The position numbers and the translations under genes were made by a program. The notes below the pieces were generated by a model, which searched no databases, was not told the DNA's origin, and was given only the letters and a program-made list of their open reading frames with translations. This document shows, one piece after another, positions 1 to 7,096 of a DNA stretch of 8,902 bases. The stretch covers positions 1-8,902 of the forward strand of contig JALRBB010000467.1 in NCBI GenBank assembly GCA_023257915.1. Direction: 5' to 3'. Every line of letters begins with the position of its first letter. Within the stretch, counting starts at the first letter, position 1. The DNA comes from Quisquiliibacterium sp. GTDB lineage: Bacteria; Pseudomonadota; Gammaproteobacteria; Burkholderiales; Burkholderiaceae_E.

Positions 1-1418
1 CCGGCAAGACCGCCGGCTTCGTGCTGCCGCTGCTGCATCGCCTGAGCACCGGCCCCGCGCCGGCCCGTAACGCTGCCGGCCGCTGGCCGATTCGTGCACT
101 GATCCTGACCCCAACCCGCGAGCTCGCGGCGCAGGTCGAGGAAAGCGTGCGCGACTACGGCAAGCACCTGAACATCACGTCTCTGACGGTGTTCGGCGGC
201 GTCAACATCAATCCGCAGATCAGTGCGCTCAGGGGTCGAATCGACATATTGGTGGCCACCCCCGGCCGCCTGCTCGACCATGTGCAACAGCGCACGGTGG
301 ATCTGTCCAGCATCGAGACGCTGGTGCTCGACGAAGCAGACCGGATGCTCGACATGGGCTTCATCCGCGACATCCGCAAGGTGCTCGCGCTGCTGCCCAA
401 GCGCCGCCAGAACCTGCTGTTCTCCGCGACCTTCTCCGACGAGATCAAGGCCCTTGCACACGACCTGCTCGACAAGCCCGCGACCATCGAAGTGGCGCGC
501 CGCAACGCACCCGCGGAACTGGTCGAGCAGTCGGTGATCCAGGTCGACAAGCCGCGCAAGCGCGAACTGCTGTCCAAGCTGGTGCGCGAAAACGACTGGC
601 ATCAGGTGCTGGTGTTCACGCGCACCAAGCATGGCGCCAATCGACTGACCGAGCAGCTCAGCCGCGACGGGATCAGCGCACTCGCGATCCATGGCAACAA
701 GAGCCAGGGTGCACGCACCCGTGCACTGTCCGAGTTCAAAGACGGCAGCCTGCGTGTGCTGGTCGCCACCGACATCGCGGCGCGCGGCCTGGACATCGAG
801 GAGCTACCGCACGTCGTCAACTTCGAGCTGCCCAACGTGCCGGAAGACTATGTGCACCGGATTGGTCGCACAGGTCGCGCCGGCATGAGTGGCGAGGCGA
901 TCTCGCTGGTCTGCGTCGACGAGCTCAAGTTCCTGTCTGACATCGAGAAGCTGATGAAGCGTCAGCTGCCGCGTCGCAAGATCGACGGGTTCGAGCCCGA
1001 CCTGAGCATCCGACCGGTGCCGATCCCGATGGGACGCACCGCGCGTGGTCAGCAGTATGACGATGGACTTGGCGAATCACTGGTCCCGAAGGAGCAGCCT
1101 CGCAGACAGGGCCGCGGTCAGCCCTCGCGCTCGGGCACCAACGGCCACGCGCGGCCTGCCGGCAACGCACCGACGCGCGCCGCAGCTAGCCCGCAACAAC
1201 GTGCGGGCGGACAGCACAAGCCACGGGTCGCCGACTCTCGAGCAGGACAAGCTGGCGGTTCACGGGCACAGCAACCGGAACAACAGACGCGAACCGGCAG
1301 CAATACGCAGGCAACCCAGACTGCGCGAACGTCGCCGGCAAGCAGCGGATCGAACAACGGAGCACCGCAATTACGGGGCGGATTCCGTGGCACAACGCGC
1401 CCGGGCCGGTTTCGCTGA
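1..1418 (+). CDS. rhlE: DEAD-box ATP-dependent RNA helicase, RhlE type (5'-truncated)
   Basis: This is an ATP-dependent RNA helicase that remodels RNA duplexes in ribosome assembly and mRNA decay. The reading frame is open from base 3, and the first codons read GKT, the end of the Walker A motif (motif I). The start codon, Q motif and about 50 N-terminal residues therefore lie outside the window; the GTG at 21 is not the true start. The helicase motifs follow in order: PTRELA (Ia), TPGRLLD (Ib), DEAD at 330-341 (II), SAT at 423-431 (III), VLVFTRT (IV), [11 protein letters not shown] (V) and HRIGRTGR near 855-878 (VI). A tail of about 120 residues rich in Arg, Gln, Gly, Ala, Ser and Thr follows, ending GRFR. 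Basic low-complexity tails are usual in RhlE-like proteins and aid RNA binding. It is convergent with the neighbouring cluster and functionally unrelated to it. The helicase call is secure; RhlE rather than another DEAD-box paralogue is inferred from the core plus the tail type. Confidence 0.93.
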   Translation, partial: GKTAGFVLPLLHRLSTGPAPARNAAGRWPIRALILTPTRELAAQVEESVRDYGKHLNITSLTVFGGVNINPQISALRGRIDILVATPGRLLDHVQQRTVDLSSIETLVLDEADRMLDMGFIRDIRKVLALLPKRRQNLLFSATFSDEIKALAHDLLDKPATIEVARRNAPAELVEQSVIQVDKPRKRELLSKLVRENDWHQVLVFTRTKHGANRLTEQLSRDGISALAIHGNKSQGARTRALSEFKDGSLRVLVATDIAARGLDIEELPHVVNFELPNVPEDYVHRIGRTGRAGMSGEAISLVCVDELKFLSDIEKLMKRQLPRRKIDGFEPDLSIRPVPIPMGRTARGQQYDDGLGESLVPKEQPRRQGRGQPSRSGTNGHARPAGNAPTRAAASPQQRAGGQHKPRVADSRAGQAGGSRAQQPEQQTRTGSNTQATQTARTSPASSGSNNGAPQLRGGFRGTTRPGRFR

Positions 1419-1447
1419 TGCGAGGGCGCGCGCTCTGAGGTGATTTG

Positions 1448-1502
1448 AAGAAAAACCAGGTTGCCCGACGAGGCAGATTTTTGATCTGCCCCGTCAGGGC
1501 AA
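1448..1502 (-). terminator. Candidate rho-independent terminator of the leftward cluster
   Basis: A long hairpin spans 1461-1502. The inner stem is 7 bp and perfect (1472-1478 with 1484-1490) around a 5-nt loop. Beyond one A/C mismatch come 4 bp (1467-1470 with 1492-1495), then one bulged A at 1496, then 6 bp (1461-1466 with 1497-1502), giving about 17 paired bases. Read on the minus strand, a run of five T (complement of 1451-1455) begins five bases past the stem base. The hairpin lies about 40 bases beyond the stop of the FAH-family gene. The T-run is short and slightly displaced, so termination strength is uncertain. On the plus strand no T-run follows, so a role in ending rhlE transcription would need another mechanism. 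Confidence 0.6.
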
Positions 1503-1512
1503 TCGCGGCAAG

Positions 1513-1532
1513 GCGCGTCCCGAATGACGCGC
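1513..1532. repeat. Short perfect inverted repeat in the convergent gap
   Basis: GCGCGTC at 1513-1519 and GACGCGC at 1526-1532 form a perfect 7-bp stem with a 6-nt loop. It sits between the terminator-like hairpin and the stop codon of the FAH-family gene, about 10 bases after that stop in the leftward direction. No T-run adjoins it. It may help protect the 3' end of the leftward transcript or assist rhlE termination; the role is not shown by the sequence. Confidence 0.45.
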
Positions 1533-1540
1533 TCGCGCGC

Positions 1541-2392
1541 TCAGAGCTTGAACTTGATGATCTTGTTCGTCTGCTGACCCAGACCTTCGATGCCGACCGA
1601 CACCACGTCGCCAGCCTTCAGGAACTGCGGAGTCGGCTTGATGCCAAGTCCCACGCCCGGGGGCGTACCGGTGGTGATCACATCGCCCGGGTTCAGCGTG
1701 AAGATCGAGCTCACATAAGCAATCAGGGTCGCGCAGTCGAAGATCATCGTCTTCGTGCTGCCGTCTTGCATCCGCTTGCCGTTGACATCGGTCCACATGT
1801 GCAGGTTTTGCGGATTTTTCACTTCGTCGGCGGTCAGTAGCCACGGACCGATCGGACCGAAGGTATCGAAGCCCTTGCCCTTGTCCCAGGTCGGGCCACG
1901 CTCTTGCTGCCACTCGCGCTCGGACACATCGTTGACCAGCACATAGCCGGCGACATGCGACAGCGCGGCCTTCTTGGTCACGTAGCGCGCGCGCGTCCCG
2001 ATCACGATGCCCAGCTCGCACTCCCAGTCGGTCTTGACCGAGTTTTTGGGCAGCATGATGTCGTCATTGGCGCCCTGCATCGACGAGAGCGTCTTGTGAA
2101 AGACGATCGGCTCCTTCGGGATCGGACTGCCGGTTTCGGCCGCATGGTCCGCGTAGTTCAGACCGATTGCGACGAATTTCGTCGAGCCGGTAAACGGGAT
2201 GCCCATGCGCGGCTTGCCACGCACCAACGGCAGCTTGTCGGCCTTGAGCTTCGCAAGCTTGGCCAGACCCTTGGCTGACAACTGCTCAGGACCGATGTCG
2301 GCGACGACGCCGGACAGGTCGCGCAGCTTGCCGTCGGCGTCGATAAGGCCCGGCTTTTCCTTGCCGGGTTTGCCGTAGCGAACCAGTTTCAT
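1541..2392 (-). CDS. Fumarylacetoacetate hydrolase (FAH) family protein
   Basis: This is a predicted cytosolic, divalent-metal-dependent enzyme of 283 residues. The family hydrolyses or isomerises beta-keto/enol acids: fumarylpyruvate or fumarylacetoacetate hydrolases, 2-hydroxyhepta-2,4-diene-1,7-dioate isomerases, oxaloacetate tautomerases/decarboxylases. A short N-terminal domain (about 1-65) precedes the catalytic fold. Visible motifs are GLNYADH (77-83) with Glu86, the metal-site acids Glu124 and Glu126 in WECELGIVIG, Asp155 in NDVSERE, KGFDTFGPIGP (173-183) and TTGTPPGVG (240-248). Length and motif order fit a complete, intact family member. The ATG at 2392 is chosen because AAGGAG lies 8 bases upstream and the protein then starts MKLVRYG, as relatives do; the 27 extra upstream codons look non-coding. 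It is last in the cluster, separated from the ligase gene by 149 bases. The exact substrate cannot be told; annotations such as ureidoglycolate lyase would be over-specific. Confidence 0.9.
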   Translation of the reverse strand: MKLVRYGKPGKEKPGLIDADGKLRDLSGVVADIGPEQLSAKGLAKLAKLKADKLPLVRGKPRMGIPFTGSTKFVAIGLNYADHAAETGSPIPKEPIVFHKTLSSMQGANDDIMLPKNSVKTDWECELGIVIGTRARYVTKKAALSHVAGYVLVNDVSEREWQQERGPTWDKGKGFDTFGPIGPWLLTADEVKNPQNLHMWTDVNGKRMQDGSTKTMIFDCATLIAYVSSIFTLNPGDVITTGTPPGVGLGIKPTPQFLKAGDVVSVGIEGLGQQTNKIIKFKL

Positions 2393-2415
2393 TCCAGTAG
2401 CTCCTTCGAGGATTG

Positions 2416-2444
2416 ACGTTCTAAACGCATGGGCCGGAGAACGT
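2416..2444. promoter_or_regulatory. Perfect 7-bp dyad upstream of the FAH gene, possible operator
   Basis: ACGTTCT at 2416-2422 and AGAACGT at 2438-2444 are exact inverted copies with a 15-bp spacer, so the half-sites are 22 bp apart centre to centre, about two helical turns. The dyad ends 23 bases before the FAH start codon, just upstream of its ribosome-binding site. The spacing suits a dimeric regulator, but no regulator gene is in the window and a chance dyad cannot be excluded. Confidence 0.3.
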
Positions 2445-2490
2445 GCCGGTGCGGCTGAACGCGCACCTGACACTTTCCGGGTGATGGATC

Positions 2491-2535
2491 ATGCCACGAC
2501 AGCCCTGCGCGGGCGCATCGCCCCGATCGTGACAT
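2491..2535 (-). other. Structured spacer after the acyl-CoA ligase gene
   Basis: Just after the ligase stop in the leftward direction, bases 2527-2535 and 2491-2499 form a 9-bp stem that includes one G-U wobble in minus-strand RNA. Within it a 5-bp stem with a 3-nt loop forms from 2511-2515 and 2519-2523; an alternative small stem at 2502-2514 competes with it. No T-run follows, so it is not a classical terminator. It could stabilise the upstream mRNA end or partly separate expression of the FAH gene. The rest of the 149-base gap (2393-2541) holds the dyad and ribosome-binding site described separately. Confidence 0.4.
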
Positions 2536-2541
2536 GCGATT

Positions 2542-4098
2542 TCAACGCGGCTCGAGTTTCGGATACGGGCCATCGATGAAGACTTGCGATTCGAGCACCC
2601 GACGAGTGACCTCGCGGCGATTGATCTTGCCTTGTGGATTGCGCGGTAATGCATCGAGCGCGACATGCAGGCGCGGTCGCTTGTGCTGCGACAGCGACGC
2701 GACCCGCTCGATCGCCTGCTCGCGCCAGCCTTGGCCAGCCTGCTCGGCCACCGCGATGATCACCTCGCCCCAGTAGTCCGATTCGAGCGAGGTCACGCAC
2801 ACCGGACCGCATCGCTCCAGCCCCTGCAACAGCGCCTCGATCTCATCCGGATTGACCCGATAGCCGCCGGTCTTGATGACGTCTGCCTCGCGCCCGGTCA
2901 ACACCAATCGCCCCATCGAATCCAGATAGCCGAGATCACCGGTGCGATGCCAGCCCTCGGGCTCATGCGCGATGAAACCGTCCACCCCGATCATGCCCAG
3001 CGACATGTGGCGCGCACGCAGCCAGACTTCGCCAGACGCGTTTTCCGCCTCCAGACTGCCCTCGTCGCGCACGGTCTGCGCCTGCGTCGCAGCAACCGGA
3101 TTGATCCGGATCTCAACGCCGCTCGCGGGCCAGCCGACACAGGCGCCCGGGCGCGCAGCATGAACATCGAAATAGGCGTCCACATCGGCCGGCTCGAGTA
3201 CCGTGATCGGATTGACGCATTCGGACTTTCCGTAGGTGATGCGCACCACTGGCCCGAACATGGCACGCGCCTTGCGATACAGCGACGCCGGCAAGGCTTG
3301 GGTTCCGGTGAACACGCAGCGCACACCGTCGAAGCGCCGCGCGCCGAATGCGGTCGTGATCTTGGCAAGCACCGTTGGCGGCGCAAACAGCGCGTCCACG
3401 CCCGCACTCGTCAACAACCGCTCCAGGACGTCGAGCTCGACGCCACCAAGCAGGCACACCTCGCCGCCGTAGGCACACCACGCGTAGGTCAGCAACGAGG
3501 CACCGTGTGGGAATGGCGTCATCAGCACGATGCGCTCACCGCGAGCGGGCACGAACGGCAGCGTCGCGCGCAGCAACTGCTCGCCGGCCCAGCGACTGCC
3601 ATGGTCATAGACCACCGCTTTCGGCCGTCCGGTGGTGCCTGAGGTGAACAGCATGCGGCTATGCGCCTGCGCCGGCACCGGCGGCAAGGTCGCGCCATCA
3701 TCGGCCAGATCGAGCTCATCGACCAGCACGGGTTCAAGACCAATCCGGCGCAACTCATCCGCCCGCCGGGCATCGGTCAGCACGGCCTTGAACGGCACGA
3801 GTTGCGCGCTCCAGGCGATCTCGTCGGCGGTATAACCCCAGTTCAGCGAGACTTCGGCGGCACCGCTCAGGCGCACACCGTACGAGGTCCATACCGCCTG
3901 CAGACAATTAGGCAGCAGCGTGGCGATCGGATCGCCGGGGCGCAGTCCCGCAGCAATCAGACGCCCGGCGAGCCCATGGGCGTTCTTGGACAGTTGCGCG
4001 TAGGAAAGCCCGCGCCGCTGACCATCGGCCACCGCATGCTGATCTCCGAAGCGTTGCGCGACGACGCGCAAATCCGCCGACCAGGGAATCCGGTTCAT
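2542..4098 (-). CDS. AMP-forming acyl-CoA synthetase (ligase), substrate unknown
   Basis: This protein of 518 residues belongs to the adenylate-forming (ANL) superfamily. It converts a carboxylic acid, ATP and CoA to acyl-CoA, AMP and pyrophosphate. The motifs appear in order: phosphate loop FTSGTTGRPK (151-160, A3), YGKSE (289-293, A5; family consensus YGxTE), HRTGDLG (384-390, A7), GREADVIKTGGYRVNPDEIE (402-421, A8 hinge) and PRNPQGKINR (485-494) with catalytic Lys491 (A10). There are no carrier-protein or condensation domains, so this is a stand-alone CoA ligase rather than part of an NRPS. The ATG at 4098 is preferred to a GTG 27 bases upstream because it overlaps the dctM stop as ATGA, a common coupling arrangement, and the protein then starts MNRIPW. 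The position directly after the transporter suggests that it activates the imported acid. The substrate class (aromatic, short or medium chain, dicarboxylic) is not evident. Confidence 0.9.
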   Translation of the reverse strand: MNRIPWSADLRVVAQRFGDQHAVADGQRRGLSYAQLSKNAHGLAGRLIAAGLRPGDPIATLLPNCLQAVWTSYGVRLSGAAEVSLNWGYTADEIAWSAQLVPFKAVLTDARRADELRRIGLEPVLVDELDLADDGATLPPVPAQAHSRMLFTSGTTGRPKAVVYDHGSRWAGEQLLRATLPFVPARGERIVLMTPFPHGASLLTYAWCAYGGEVCLLGGVELDVLERLLTSAGVDALFAPPTVLAKITTAFGARRFDGVRCVFTGTQALPASLYRKARAMFGPVVRITYGKSECVNPITVLEPADVDAYFDVHAARPGACVGWPASGVEIRINPVAATQAQTVRDEGSLEAENASGEVWLRARHMSLGMIGVDGFIAHEPEGWHRTGDLGYLDSMGRLVLTGREADVIKTGGYRVNPDEIEALLQGLERCGPVCVTSLESDYWGEVIIAVAEQAGQGWREQAIERVASLSQHKRPRLHVALDALPRNPQGKINRREVTRRVLESQVFIDGPYPKLEPR

Positions 4099-5369
4099 TT
4101 CCCCATCATCAGATTCGGGAACCACAGGGAAAGCTCGGGAACATAGGTCAACACAAACAGCAGCAGGATCATCAACAGAATCAGCGGCGCAGTGCCTCGG
4201 ATCACCTCGGCCAGCGGTGTATTCGAGATATTCGAGACGACGAACAGATTCAGACCGACAGGCGGCGTCAGCAGCGCCAGCTCCATGTTGATCACCATCA
4301 CGACACCGAAATGGATCGGATCAATACCCAGGGGCTCGAGCATCGGTACGATGATCGGCACAATCAGCAGCATCACCGAATAGACTTCAAGGAACATGCC
4401 CAGCACGAACAGGATGCAGTTCATTGCCAGCAGGAACTGCCAGGGCTCGATCCCGGATCCCGTGACCAGTGCCACAGCACCCGCAGTGATGCCCTTTTCA
4501 GTCACCCAGTGCCCGAAGGCCAGAGCGACCGCAATGATGATCATGATCACGGTCGCGTTGCGCACCGAATGCGCCATCACCGGCAGGATCTCGCCAATCC
4601 GGATGCCGCGGTAAACGAACAGCGACAAAAAGACCGCAACGACTGCTGACAGCGCAGCCGATTCGGTTAGCGTAACGATGCCTCCATACAAGCCGCCGAG
4701 CACGATGACCGGAATCATCAGAGCCGGAATCGCTCTCCAGGTCGCGCGAATTCGCTCGGCCGCCGGCGCAGGGCTTTGCGAGGCATAGCCGGCGCGACGA
4801 CTGAACCAGATCACGTAGGACGCGATCAGACCGGCCTGCAATAGACCCGGAACCACGCCGGCCAGGAACAACCGGGGCACCGACAGATCGGCCAGGACTC
4901 CATAGACAACGAATGCCAGCGACGGTGGGATCAGGATGCCGAGCGTGCCCGAGGCACCGACAACACCGGCGGCAAAACGTTGCGCATAACCACCCCGCAG
5001 CATTGCGGGCACCAGGATGGTGCCCATCGCAATTGCGGTCGCGACCGATGAGCCGCACATCGCCGCAAAGATTGTGCAAGACACCACGCAGACCAGGCCA
5101 AGGCCGCCACGAAAGCGCCCGACCCAGGCGTCTGCGGCATCGATCAGCGCGCGCGCGACGCCGCCACGTTCCATGAACGTCGCAGCGATCACAAAGTATG
5201 GCACTGCGAGCAGCGTGACCGAATTCAACTCGTCGATCAGCTTTTGCGCATAGGGCAGCAACTGTCCCTCGACCGCGAACATCAAAACCGAGGTCGCGCC
5301 AAGCGTCAGGTAAATCGGCGCACCGATGAACAGCAGTGCGAAGAACAAGCCAAGGGCGAGATATGTCAT
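4095..5369 (-). CDS. dctM: TRAP transporter large permease subunit DctM
   Basis: This is the 12-helix-type membrane subunit of a tripartite ATP-independent periplasmic (TRAP) transporter, which moves carboxylates inward using the sodium or proton gradient. The 424 residues are almost entirely hydrophobic segments split by short loops. Family hallmarks are visible: GAPIYLTLG (16-24), VPYFVIAATFMERGG (56-70), CGSSVATAIAMG (105-116) followed by ILVPAMLRGGY (118-128), GTLGILIPPS (141-150), LTESAA (234-239) and TPPVGLNLFVVS (368-379). The length matches the family (about 425). The ATG at 5369 lies one base after the dctQ stop, with AGGGG just upstream inside dctQ, implying translational coupling. 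Its own stop overlaps the ligase start. It is intact, with no frameshift or missing segment visible. Confidence 0.95.
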   Translation of the reverse strand: MTYLALGLFFALLFIGAPIYLTLGATSVLMFAVEGQLLPYAQKLIDELNSVTLLAVPYFVIAATFMERGGVARALIDAADAWVGRFRGGLGLVCVVSCTIFAAMCGSSVATAIAMGTILVPAMLRGGYAQRFAAGVVGASGTLGILIPPSLAFVVYGVLADLSVPRLFLAGVVPGLLQAGLIASYVIWFSRRAGYASQSPAPAAERIRATWRAIPALMIPVIVLGGLYGGIVTLTESAALSAVVAVFLSLFVYRGIRIGEILPVMAHSVRNATVIMIIIAVALAFGHWVTEKGITAGAVALVTGSGIEPWQFLLAMNCILFVLGMFLEVYSVMLLIVPIIVPMLEPLGIDPIHFGVVMVINMELALLTPPVGLNLFVVSNISNTPLAEVIRGTAPLILLMILLLFVLTYVPELSLWFPNLMMGK

Positions 5370-5370
5370 T

Positions 5371-5952
5371 TCAGCCCCTGGGCGTCAGTTGGATAAACAA
5401 ACGCCGCACATAACCCGCCATCAGCGCCAGCCCACCTGCTGGCAGGGATGCGATGAAAATCCACATCGGAAAACGCAACTCGGTGGTCGAGACCTCGTTG
5501 AAGTCCCAGGCATCGTAGGCGGCCAGTCCGCCATACCAGAGCATCAGCAGGCCGAATCCGAGCCCGAGCAGATTGGCAAACACCTCACAGGCATGACGCA
5601 ATGGCGGCGGGAACATGCTCAGAAAGAGATCCGCCTTCACATGCCGGTCTCCCAGCGTTACCGACCCCAGCGACAAGAGCACCGCCCAGACGATCAGGTA
5701 GACCTGAACTTCCTCGACCAACTCAAGAATTAGCGAGGGAAACATGCCGCGCACGACGACGTTGTACGCACAAAGGCCGAGCGCGGCGAGCGCAAAGCCG
5801 CCGACCAGAATGTCTTCGAGCCGGACCAGCCAGGAGCGCCTGTTCAAGCCCCCGTCATGGTCCTGCCCGAGTTCACCGGCAGCCTTGTTTTGGAGCGATT
5901 CAAAGACCGCCGCCTGCCCCTGCGCGACGGGTTGACGACGGTCATCGCTCAT
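5371..5952 (-). CDS. dctQ: TRAP transporter small permease subunit DctQ
   Basis: This is the four-helix membrane subunit that partners DctM in the inner membrane. In the 193 residues, hydrophobic segments lie at about 47-67, 84-104, 120-142 and 164-184. The GDRHVKADL stretch (101-109) matches the conserved Arg-His region between helices 2 and 3 of DctQ proteins. The ATG at 5952 lies one base after the dctP stop, with GGAG about 8 bases upstream. The hydrophilic stretch ahead of the first helix, about 45 residues, is longer than in many DctQ proteins; a TTG at codon 36 is a less likely alternative start. The gene order dctP-dctQ-dctM is the usual one. The sequence is weakly conserved within the family, so the call rests on topology and context as well as motifs. 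Confidence 0.92.
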   Translation of the reverse strand: MSDDRRQPVAQGQAAVFESLQNKAAGELGQDHDGGLNRRSWLVRLEDILVGGFALAALGLCAYNVVVRGMFPSLILELVEEVQVYLIVWAVLLSLGSVTLGDRHVKADLFLSMFPPPLRHACEVFANLLGLGFGLLMLWYGGLAAYDAWDFNEVSTTELRFPMWIFIASLPAGGLALMAGYVRRLFIQLTPRG

Positions 5953-5953
5953 C

Positions 5954-6985
5954 TCAGAACTCCACGCCTGCGGCTTTGAGCGTGGCCATCGCGCTGTCGA
6001 TCACTTCCTTTTCGATCTTGAGCTTTTCGATCAGGCCCGGCTGGGTCTGCATCAGCAGCTTGCGCGCAGCGGTGCGATCCGCATCCGACGCGCGAACCGC
6101 CTTCATTCCGCCCTTGATCAACATGTCGCGCGCTTCTGCCTGGGCCTTGCCCGCGCTGGCACGCTCTTCATCCGCAGCAATGTTCCAGGCATCTTGCACC
6201 GCCTTTTGCATTTCCTTGGATTGCTTGGACCACCAGGACATCCGGATCATCGGAACGTACTGCCCGAAATACTGGCAATCCTCGAACGAGTACTTCAGAC
6301 CCGCCTCATCGAGCTTCGATGTGCGCACGCTTTCGTAGGTGGTTGCAACCGTCGCGATCACGCCCTGGTTCAGCGCGCCAGGCAGATCCGGGAACGGAAT
6401 CAGTACTGGCGTACCGCCAAGTGCGGTCATCCTGGCAGCGTTAGTGGTGCCGCCCGGATAACGGATCTTGCGACCCTTCAGGTCATCGTAGGTGTTGACC
6501 GCCGCATCTGCGGCAAAGAAGTGCTGGCATCCGAGATCAAACCACTTGCCGAGCACCTTGACGCGCATCCGCTCCTCGAATTTCTTGCTGAGCACTTCGC
6601 CGAGCGGTCCGTCCATGACCTTGTGAACAATCGGGCCTTCAAGACCGTAGAACATCGGCAGGCTTTGCAAGGCGGCAACCGGTGCAACACCGTCGAGCTG
6701 CCAGGTACCCGGGATCGCCATCTCGACGGCATCCTGACGCAGCGCCTTCGGAATGTCCCGGTCGCGGAACAACTGGCCGCTCGGATAGATTTCGATCTCG
6801 AGCTTGTCGCCAACCCGCTTCTTGAGTTCTTCGGCGAAGCGTGCCGCACCCTTGTTGCGGATATGGGTGGGATTGGTTTCCAGCGAGATACGGAACTTCT
6901 CGGCCGAGATGGCCGGAGCCGCGCTGAATGCGGATGCAACGAGCGCCGTGGCGCAGGCGAGCATCATCGAACGCCTTGTTTTCAT
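5954..6985 (-). CDS. dctP: TRAP transporter periplasmic substrate-binding protein DctP
   Basis: This is the periplasmic solute receptor that captures the substrate and delivers it to DctQM. The 343 residues begin with a clear Sec signal peptide: basic KTRR, a hydrophobic core at about 7-22 and an AxA-type cleavage site after Ala28 (AISA/EKF). The mature part shows the family pattern: FRISLETNP (31-39), IEIYPSGQLF (64-73), and GRKIRYPGG (171-179) with Arg175 at the position of the conserved arginine that salt-bridges the ligand carboxylate. The segment FPDLPGALNQGVI (198-210) follows as expected. This supports a carboxylate ligand but does not name it. The start at 6985 has GAGGAG 6 bases upstream, the strongest ribosome-binding site in the transporter genes. 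It follows the MmgE/PrpD gene after a 111-base gap that holds a candidate promoter. It is complete. Confidence 0.95.
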   Translation of the reverse strand: MKTRRSMMLACATALVASAFSAAPAISAEKFRISLETNPTHIRNKGAARFAEELKKRVGDKLEIEIYPSGQLFRDRDIPKALRQDAVEMAIPGTWQLDGVAPVAALQSLPMFYGLEGPIVHKVMDGPLGEVLSKKFEERMRVKVLGKWFDLGCQHFFAADAAVNTYDDLKGRKIRYPGGTTNAARMTALGGTPVLIPFPDLPGALNQGVIATVATTYESVRTSKLDEAGLKYSFEDCQYFGQYVPMIRMSWWSKQSKEMQKAVQDAWNIAADEERASAGKAQAEARDMLIKGGMKAVRASDADRTAARKLLMQTQPGLIEKLKIEKEVIDSAMATLKAAGVEF

Positions 6986-7033
6986 TTCTGTCTCCTCGTG
7001 TATCGGGACCTGCCCGTGTGTTATCGCCGCAGC

Positions 7034-7062
7034 AATGTACTCATGAATGCCACGCGCGTAAA
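7034..7062 (-). promoter_or_regulatory. Candidate sigma70-like promoter ahead of dctP
   Basis: On the minus strand TTTACG (7062-7057) and TACATT (7039-7034) are spaced by 17 bases. Each matches four of six consensus positions (TTGACA and TATAAT). The gap between the MmgE/PrpD gene and dctP is 111 bases and locally AT-richer than the coding DNA, with several A/T runs at 7059-7085. A promoter here would let the transporter, ligase and FAH genes be expressed apart from the upstream enzymes. Matches of this quality occur by chance, so this is tentative. Confidence 0.25.
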
Positions 7063-7096
7063 GAAAACTGACAAAACCTGATCAAACACCGCTTAC

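Noticed and set aside
1095..1415. Possible separate small gene or repeat array in the Arg/Gln/Gly-rich end of rhlE
   Set aside because: It is in frame with the helicase and matches the basic low-complexity tail usual for this family. I see no regular repeat unit.
1494..2021. Minus-strand frame of 175 codons overlapping the FAH gene
   Set aside because: It is out of frame with the motif-bearing FAH frame and strongly biased to Arg, Ala and Asp, so a frame shadow.
2393..2473. 27-codon N-terminal extension of the FAH-family protein
   Set aside because: It covers the ribosome-binding site and the 7-bp dyad, and relatives start at MKL-type N-termini, which fits the ATG at 2392.
2665..3642. Open frame of 325 codons on the + strand inside the ligase gene
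   Set aside because: It is antisense to a gene with clear ANL motifs. Its translation is rich in Arg, His and Gln with no recognisable domain, as expected of a GC-rich shadow frame.
6194..7081. Open frame of 295 codons on the + strand across dctP
   Set aside because: It is antisense to an intact substrate-binding protein with a signal peptide and strong ribosome-binding site. It shows no domain or signal of its own.
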